A stretch of DNA of 64,000 nt. Origin: Golubevia sp. BC0850 (Eukaryota; Basidiomycota; Exobasidiomycetes; Golubeviales; Golubeviaceae). Below, piece by piece: positions 57,201-64,000 of the stretch (positions are counted from its first letter, which is position 1; every line of letters starts with the position of its first letter). Below the pieces are notes generated by a model. That model searched no databases. It was not told the DNA's origin and saw only the letters and a list, made by a program, of their open reading frames with translations. Where the stretch lies: positions 930,001 through 994,000 of the forward strand of contig JAAVVG010000003.1 of the NCBI GenBank assembly GCA_012976225.1, written 5' to 3'. Made by a program: the position numbers and the translations under genes.

Positions 57201-57504
57201 GGATCTGATCCAATTCCTTCCTACTTTCTCTGACCGAACTCAGTTCTCTTTCTAATTTCTTTTTCAAATTGTGACTTGATTCTTCTATCCGCCTAGAAGA
57301 TTCACCTAACTTTCCTTCTTGAGATTGAATCAGTGATTGTAGAGAACTTGAGGAGATCGGATCCGAAGAAGGTGAACAGAGAGATGATAGCAATGCGTCA
57401 TTCCAAAGCTGTCTTTCTAATTCAGATTGGCTTAGAGGTGAAAGAACTGATAGAAAGTCATTTGAATGCACCTTCTTCTGATTCCAATCGTAGAAGGTCT
57501 TCAT
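54250..57504 (-). CDS. RINT1/Tip20 family vesicle-tethering protein
   Basis: Predicted 1038-aa protein from exons 57504-55052, 55001-54733 and 54644-54250. After a short N-terminus (MKTFYDWNQKK) there is a coiled coil at roughly residues 60-130 (LKKKLERELSSVRESRKEL), a helical linker, and then the RINT1/Tip20 domain. The recognisable stretch is KPEWYLSHISNLIKSQSDLF, followed by VPLLLPHPSLLAHTILETI, GNQEWFESWLEGER and a C-terminal helical bundle ending GREILRRRVECWK. Tip20/RINT1 is a subunit of the Dsl1/NRZ complex that tethers Golgi-derived COPI vesicles at the ER. The size is at the long end, owing to Ser/Asp/Glu-rich insertions (TSGMGAGSTEEEEDE). I place the start at 57504; the frame is open further upstream but without an ATG. 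Confidence 0.85.
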
Positions 57505-57804
57505 CTGAGAGGATATAGGTATAAGATGAAGTGGTGAGGTGTTGCAACGAGAGTGGGCGATGGAGAAGTTCACAATCGTTCTCGCTCGCCAAAGGGGAAC
57601 AACACTTTGTTTGCTTTTCAAATTCGACGTTTTAAGACTTTGATGATTCTATCTAGTATGTTACATTGCTGACATGGTAGTCAAACAAACAAAAATGTTT
57701 GACTTCCTTTACGATCCTTCCCCCCCCCCCACAAAGATATACAGGTCAGATTTGATGTTCAGTAAGGGACCAGATCTCTGAAGCAGTTTCAGAGAACCGC
57801 TTGG
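57505..57804. promoter_or_regulatory. Upstream region of the Tip20/RINT1 gene
   Basis: About 300 bases holding the Tip20/RINT1 promoter and the 3' end of the DUF1769 gene. It includes a C homopolymer. Confidence 0.4.
57720..57730. repeat. Poly-C homopolymer (11 nt)
   Basis: Run of eleven C in the intergenic region between the Tip20/RINT1 and DUF1769 genes. Like the G run near 4665, its length may be unreliable. Confidence 0.8.
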
Positions 57805-59145
57805 TTAGGCGTCGAGGTCTTCGATGTTGAAGCGAACGACGAAATAAACCTTGTCAGAGGTCTTGTTCTTGCAGACGTAAGTCACAGGCTGTCCGTCCCA
57901 GTATTTGCGCACTAGAAGCCAGAGAGAGAGTAGAGGAGATCGGAAAATTGAACACCGAGTTTAGAGGAAGGGGAACGTTGGACCGAGAAGAGAGATGGGA
58001 TAGAAAGGTTAGATCGAATGTCGAAGCACTACGGAGGCTTCGCAAACAAACCGGTCTCGAAGGAAAGACACGGTATAAGACCTGAATTCCTGAACTAAAA
58101 TTTGATCGTTTCTTCTGAGTACTTCTCTCCTACGAATGATCTACTCACAATCCAATCCCCATCCTCCAGAATGAGGCAATTCAATCTTCAAAGTGTTGAA
58201 ATCAATGAACCCATTCGCAAAATCTGCATTAACAATTTCCTTGTCAGACAACCTGACATTTTTCCTGATCTCTTGATTTCCAAGTACAGTTCCTCTAGTG
58301 CCAGCATTCCCTTTAAGGTTATGAACTTCTCCAATATCTGCACCTAAGCTCTCATCGATCTCCTTATAGTCAGAAGATTTCGAGTAGAAGAGTGGCGAGA
58401 TGTCCTCTTCAACGTAATCTGGAGCATCACGATTCTCAGTTGAAGGGAAAGCAGGCCAAGATTTGAAATTTAAATCAGAAGTGGAAGGTAAATTGGAAGG
58501 TCTTTCAACGTTGACTTTGTTCATTGTTGCGAGTAGAGGAGAGAAAGCCCATGGTTTCTCGCAGTATAGGTCGTGTGTTAAGTTTGGGTCTATGAAGGAG
58601 GCGGCTCTTAGAGCTATAGAGGTTCCATACGGAAGATTATCTCTGCAAGAGGAGACAGAAGGGTAAGGTAGAGGAGGGGTGATGAGTGAACAACAGCTTC
58701 CTGCTGGATGCTCCTTCTCTCTCCATCTTTGATCAGGCTTAGGTTCTCTCTTCTAGCCATTTCTGACCTGAAGCCAACCTTGCACCATCTTCTCCCTGTA
58801 CTATCCTATACCCACATTCGGGGGACTCACTCACTTGATAGGTTTCTCAAACTGATTACCGAAAACCAAGTCGTCCAAATCCACACCTCCATCTTCTAAC
58901 CATCTTCCCTGAATTTGAATTGAGTAAGTCATCCATTTTCCACCTTTGTTTTCAAAGTAGGGACTTGATTTGTTGGGTTCGACTCCTTCCTTTGAACCCT
59001 TTCCGGTGAAATTCTTGACTCTCACCGAAATCCTTCCTTGGAAATCAGAATGATTGATTTGATGAAGAACTGAATCGTCGTTTGGATCAAGAGCTGAGAG
59101 ATTTTCAATCGAAGGCCCGAAAGATATGGATAGTGATGGCGCCAT
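57805..59145 (-). CDS. DUF1769 domain protein
   Basis: Predicted 303-aa protein from exons 59145-58835, 58642-58149 and 57911-57805. The N-terminal part (LSISFGPSIENLSALDPND; RISVRVKNFTG) and the middle (MTYSIQIQGRWLEDGG; DDLVFGNQFEKPIK; LPYGTSIALRAASFIDP) fit the fungal DUF1769 family. Its best-known hallmark is near the end: RKYWDGQPVTYVCKNKTSD followed by VYFVVRFNIEDLDA at the C-terminus. Relatives include S. pombe Duc1, described as a plasma-membrane-associated lipid-binding protein; a similar role is only an inference here. There is no signal peptide or membrane segment. The middle region between FSPLLATMN and GGWGLD is variable and acidic. Confidence 0.85.
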
Positions 59146-59399
59146 CTCAGAATCTTTGGTTGGTCGAGGTGGAGGTGAGAAAGAAGGAGGACAAAAAGTT
59201 TAAGCAGAAAGAACAACACTGCTGAAATTTGAGGTTATTGAATTGCGCTTTAAACTATGTTTGTGTATGTTATGTGTGCTTCTGGATCTGGATACATTGA
59301 AAATAAGTAAGGAACATGGTGATTCTAGAGGTGAGAATCGTAGCCAGACGAGGGAGTTGCGACGAGGGAATCGAGCGTGAACAAAAGTTAATGAACTGC
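59146..59399. other. Gap upstream of the DUF1769 gene
   Basis: About 250 bases holding the DUF1769 promoter and the BEACH gene 3' end. Nothing else recognised. Confidence 0.4.
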
Positions 59400-62300
59400 T
59401 CAAGGAGGGACAGGAAGAGAAGATAAAACTGCACGACAATCGGGGCAGTACCTTGAAACCAAAAAGAAAGGTTGGGATAGAAAGAGGGAGGTGGACGTCA
59501 GCGCAGGAAATGGAGTTATCGACGTCTCTCAACGTCTCTCAACTGCTTGCTACTCACCTGCCACCCCAGAATTTAGGAACAACTTCTGCACAAGAAGAAC
59601 AGAAGAGTCCGCCACATCCAGCACAGTTACGTTTGGCTTCCAATACCCCAAATCTCTTTCCGCATTTTTCGTTGTTCATACAGATGGAAGAGTAGTTGTC
59701 TGGAAGAGAGACCGCAGATCCAGGAAGAGACCAAACGAAGAGTCGACCATGAGAATCTCCTGTGAAAAGCTTGGTTCTGGAGGAAAAGGGGTTGAAGAGT
59801 CCAGAGGTCAGAAGACAGGTTGGCGATGAGTCCTTTCACTCGGCTAATACTCACGAAGACGTCTTGATGGCAGTGATAAGAGGAGTAGTGTCTGGACCTA
59901 TGCGATCGTGATGCTCGAAGACCTGAAAAAGAATGGAGTAAGGGAATGTCAGCCCCCACTCGCTGGCCTTCATCAACAACACAGCGAGACTCACATGATA
60001 CGGATCGAGCTTCCAAGGTCTCTTGACCATTGAAGCTTTTCCACCCATCTCAGATCTCGATCTGCTCCTCTTGTGACCGACTTGCTTTGCCTCAGAATCT
60101 AGGACCTCCGAGTGAGTGCCCACACAACTCCAGGCGATCACCTTGCCTCTATGACCAGTCAAGAGCAAGGCGAGTCTGCCAACGTGCACGTCTCTTTCGT
60201 AGAAGGCAAGACTAGCTACTGGATCAGATAGACTAGAGCTCGTGGAAACACTGGCAAGCTGCTCTCCGTTTATAGTCCAGAGATAGACTGTCGCCAACGA
60301 AGCGGTGGCGATGAGTGAACTTTGTTCGTCGATGGAACAGAGGTGAACAGGACCTTCGTGATTCCGAAGAGAGTGCACGTAGACTCCTCTGTTTGTATCC
60401 CAGATGATGGCAGTCGCGTCTTCGGATCCACTGACTACGATGCTCCATGCGGTAGATGCAGCAACGCAAAGGACAGCTGAAAGAGAAGACGAGAAGAAGA
60501 GAGGCGATCAGTTTAATACTAGCGAACCAGCAACGACGATTTGTTAGGAACTTACAGTCAGAGTGTCCTCGGAAGACACTAGTGAAGGTCAATTCCCTCT
60601 TGTCGATCTTCCACATCGTTACAAGGCCATCTGCACTTCCTGTCACGATCGAGTTTGGCCCGCTCTGAGTAAAGCAGACGATCCTCTCGGTAGTCATCTG
60701 TTCCGAAACCCCGATCGGACGAGCTGAATCTTTGGAGCTAAAGATGCGCATGGAGCCATCCAGATGACCACGAGAAAGGGAAAGACCGAGGTTGGGCATG
60801 ATGAGATAATCTCTTGGACTAGCGAAAGCTCTTTCAGGATGGTTTGCGTGGATGAAATGAGCGCTTGCTTTGAGAGTTCTGATTGGAGCGATGCTTTCAG
60901 TCAAAAGGAAGATGTGGTCGATAAAATCCAATTGAGCTGGAGAGGAGATCGACACCAGGTCGCGACTCGGAGGAGAAGACCTTTGCGGATGAGGGTTCTG
61001 AAAGAGTTTGAGAGGAGTTTGACCAAAGCTGTGAATCGCAGCTGCAGCAGCCTGCCTCTCCATTGGTGACTCAATAGCATCCAAGTCCACAGCATCATCG
61101 TAGGACAATGGATGGAAGACGTTGGTCGAGTCTACCGCTTCCGCGCCTCTCGATCGAGAGCCAAAGATCAGGTCTATCCAATGATGGAGTCTCGAAGAAA
61201 TATATTCCGACTCCAAGGCTTCCCTGTGCTTGGCAATGAAGAGCATCGGATCGGAGTGAGCCCAGGCTGGAAGGTCGACATCATCGACGTTTTCACCGGA
61301 CTGGGTCGTCCCAAAAGCGAATCGATTCACGTTCGTGAGAAACTCTGGCAATACGAAGGCTTCTGGGATCAGCTCTCGTACGTCTCCTCGAGATAGCTCT
61401 GAAGCGGATTTCCACGCTTTTGAGAGCGATCCGAACGTTCTGTCCGGGAGATCAAAGTTTCCACCTTGAAGGCTCATCAGAATACGCTCATAAGGTCTCA
61501 ACCGAATGAGGTATCCGCAGACGGTAGCTGCGGTAGAGTAGTGAGTTCCGTAGTGGAAGGGGACTGCGTCCATGTCCACTTCTTGAAGCTGACGATGACG
61601 TTCTTCGAATTCTCTTCTTCTCGTGGGCGTCTGAGCTCCCATGGGTAATTCGAGCTTCCTGAAGGTCTGGGGATCCGTCAAGTCCAAAATCTTCGATTCC
61701 CAATCAGCGATGACCCAGGGGAACACGGGATACCTTGAGAGCGAGAGAGGTAGAAAGGGGAGAAGGTAAGAGCTGACTCTATTAGAAGCATACAAGCAGT
61801 TTGTTCAACTCACTGAGTCAGATCGTTGAAAGTACGACCCGAAATGGTATTCAAAGCCATCAGATAGTCAAAGGAAGACATCTTCCTGTCGATCCACGCT
61901 TTCGTCAGCGGACCAGGACTCTGACCTCTACCGAGCACTCCAGCTAATCTGTGAGAGAGCCGGTTCCCTGTCGAGCTAGTTGCGGAAGCTGACGATTCCT
62001 TGATTCCATCCCTCAGAGATTCAGAAGCCCCAACAGCTGCAGGAGCCCTAAGCTTCAGCTCTTTGTAGACTTGACCAGCAGTAGCCACTTTTGGGAGAAT
62101 GAGAAGGAAAGATTGACCATCCGAGAAGAAGAGCTCCACTCCAGTTCTCCTGTGAAGCCACGCTCTCTTGTGACATTGCTGAAGCTCTGACCAGAACCAC
62201 TTCCTGGTCTGAGGGTCTCCTTCCAACTGGGCTACAAGACCAGTCGGACCAGAGGAGTTGCCTGCGCTTGAGGGAGTCAAAGTTGCGATGAAAGCGTCTC

Positions 62301-64000
62301 TCTCCTCTGCCGGAGCCTCCCAGCTGTTGACTAGCTCTCCATTCTTCCTCTGCAGAACGTCGTCAACCAAGTAGAGACACTTCTTTCCGATGATGAGCAG
62401 ACTTCCTCTAGCTTCGATGCCGACGGCTCGAGACGTGTTGAAAACCTCTTCGATGACGTCTCCACGCTCGAGTGAACGAAGTACACGACGGAACTTGTCG
62501 TCACTTCCTTCGTCTAGATGAGATTGAGCTGGATCGGAATGAGCAGTTTCGATCTCCTGCTCTTCGCTTCCGGAAGCAAAGTGACCGCCTTCTACCATCA
62601 CAGCCTCCGTGTTGTCCTCCCAAGACTCCTCTGCTTCGGCATCGCCAAGATCAGCGACTGGAGATCCAGGCAGAGCCGTGCTTATCTCGGTGGCGCTTTC
62701 ATCCTGGTAAGGAACGTCGTCATCGCCATCTCTCTTGGGAAGCTCGGTCAGCTTCTTCCTAATCCTCGAGAGACCGCTTCCTCCTTCTGTCGGGTCGTGC
62801 TTGAATTTGAGATGCCTTTCTGGATCGATCTCTGGTCCGAAGATGGCTCTCTCACGTTCCAAACCGTCCTTGAGCTTCTTCCATTCGACAGCTGCAAAGA
62901 CTGCATGCTCTCTAGCGTCTTGATTGAACTTTGCGAATTTGAGATCTTCGTTCTGACAGAGGGTGCCATGCCATGAGACCATTCTCCTCTCTGTAGCTAC
63001 CACAGCTCCTTCTCTTGAATCTACTCGGTCCAAGAGCTCCTTGACGTGGGCCACGCGCTCGAGGTGAGCTGCTCCTTTGAGGGTGTCGAGAGATTTCAAG
63101 AAAGACGTCCAGGCCTGCGAATGAGGGAGTTCAGCTGGCGCTTGATCTTGACCCACCAAGAGTTTGGCGGCGTTCTCCAACTCGCACCCAAGAACGTCTG
63201 GAGCCGATGTTCCTTCGACAAGAATTGGTTCGACGATAGAAGGTCTAGAGAGAGTCATGAGCTTGAGGATGTTGAAACTAGAGAGCCTGGTTTCCTCGTC
63301 CTCTTCAATTAAGTAGAAACCCACTCGATTGAGGAGAGCGTGAAGGAAAGCGAGGTCAGAGTTCTCGGGGGCGAAGATCGCAGTCTGATTCTCCAAGATC
63401 TGATCAAAGGTCTGTTGAATGTCCTTGGATAAAGTAAGTCTGTAAAGCAGGATCCGATTGAGACTGATTAGAAGCGAGCGATTAGGTGGAGAATCCGGTC
63501 CGTAGCCAGGAGAGCCCGTGAGGATAGGAAGAATGGAAGTGATGAGAGCGAATAGGTCATTCTCCAGAGGACTTCCGCTCAAGATTTCGTCAGACGCTTG
63601 CTCAACAAAGGCTGAGAATGCGAGAGCCACTGAAGGAATCTCTACTGTGGAAGGAGAAGATACCACCTTAGCCTGAACAAGAGATACCAATCTACTGTAG
63701 AAAGCGGTCCGGAAGAGAGAGACCAGAGATAGATCCGTTGGAGGTATAGCGTTCATCAGAGCACTGATAGCAGCCGTAGATCCGGAGTTGACCATCGATT
63801 CGAAGCTCAGCTCTGCTAGCAATCGAACGATGCTGTCACAGAGAGTCTCTGCTGGCCCGGCTGCTGCCGTCGAAGGTCGATTGGCTTGCGCTTCCACGAA
63901 CGGGAGAACGGCGTCGACGATCCCTCGAAGTATGATTGGAGAGAAGAGCAAGTCTCTGAACTCAGATGACGCTTTACAGTGAGCATCGATCAGATTAACC
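59400..64000 (-). CDS. BEACH-WD40-FYVE protein (ALFY/Bph1-like), C-terminal part
   Basis: The 5' end lies beyond the window. Exons: 64000-61814, 61733-60556, 60476-59995, 59922-59855, 59776-59558 and 59451-59400. Order of parts: armadillo-like helical region; MVSWHGTLCQNED linker; PH-like BEACH-associated domain (LLIIGKKCLYLVDD; VELFFSDGQSFLLILPK); BEACH domain (DYLMALNTISGRTFNDLTQ joined to YPVFPWVIADWESK; PFHYGTHYSTAATVCGYLI; GNFDLPDRTFGSL; ELIPEAFVLPEFL); WD40 repeats (NSIVTGSADGLVTMWKID; SGSEDATAIIWDTNRG); and a C-terminal FYVE-type zinc finger (CGKRFGVLEAKRNCAGCGG; FCSSCAEVVP; YCPDCRAVL). The last Cys pair sits on a separate 52-nt exon ending LPVPP. BEACH proteins act in membrane traffic, vacuole/lysosome biology and selective autophagy. 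Budding-yeast Bph1 lacks the FYVE finger; metazoan ALFY/WDFY3 has it, so this fungal protein keeps the ALFY-type tail. Two of the introns use AAG acceptors. Confidence 0.92.

Noticed and set aside
1-64000. tRNA genes, rRNA, CRISPR arrays, LTR elements, LINEs or DNA transposons
   Set aside because: None was recognised by eye: no reverse transcriptase, integrase or transposase motifs and no direct-repeat arrays. Only the intron palindromes at 39841-40339 hint at a small element.

Overview
The window is nuclear DNA of a fungus, most likely a basidiomycete. Nearly all genes are broken by short introns (about 50-250 nt) with strong GTGAGT/GTAAGT donors and YAG acceptors. Protein architecture is fungal: Snt1, Cwc2, Xrn1, GPI mannosyltransferase, a Mug70-like CBS/PB1 protein. 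The dynein heavy chain stops after AAA4, the split arrangement known from Ustilago maydis (dyn1/dyn2), which also points to Basidiomycota. The class cannot be fixed from sequence reading alone. No rRNA, tRNA, CRISPR, or full-length transposon was recognised.

Layout. 25-836 (-): start of an acyl-CoA synthetase that runs off the left edge. 1426-4286 (-): CBS/PB1 protein. 4959-6450 (-): mitochondrial dicarboxylate-type carrier. 7314-12634 (+): very long secreted subtilisin. 13475-23992 (-): split dynein heavy chain (tail plus AAA1-4). 24440-25854 (-): polysaccharide (chitin) deacetylase. 26757-28043 (-): glyoxylate/hydroxypyruvate reductase-like dehydrogenase, divergent from a second carrier of the same type at 28327-30173 (+). 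31023-32018 (-): orphan frame with an internal stop. 32727-33479 (+): small secreted protein. 34300-41088 (-): Snt1/NCoR-type SANT corepressor with a 728-nt first intron holding inverted repeats. 41365-43159 (+): Cwc2 splicing factor. 43393-45138 (+): two decayed genes (F-box-like; GPI-anchored Ser-rich). 45705-51101 (+): Xrn1. 51447-53983 (+): Smp3-type GPI mannosyltransferase, damaged in its 5' half. 54250-57504 (-): RINT1/Tip20 tether. 57805-59145 (-): DUF1769 protein. 59400-64000 (-): BEACH-WD40-FYVE protein cut by the right edge.

The genes do not form a single pathway, so the window reads as ordinary core genome. Loose themes are intracellular transport (dynein, Tip20, BEACH), RNA and chromatin (Cwc2, Xrn1, Snt1), mitochondrial transport, and the secreted/cell-wall compartment (subtilisin, deacetylase, small secreted protein, GPI genes). 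The most interesting observation is the dynein heavy chain: it ends about ten codons after the AAA4 sensor region, with no stalk, AAA5 or AAA6 anywhere in the window. A second notable stretch is the run of broken genes around 43-54 kb. All splice junctions were inferred by eye from signals and reading phase; multi-exon genes were checked so that exon lengths sum to whole codons.
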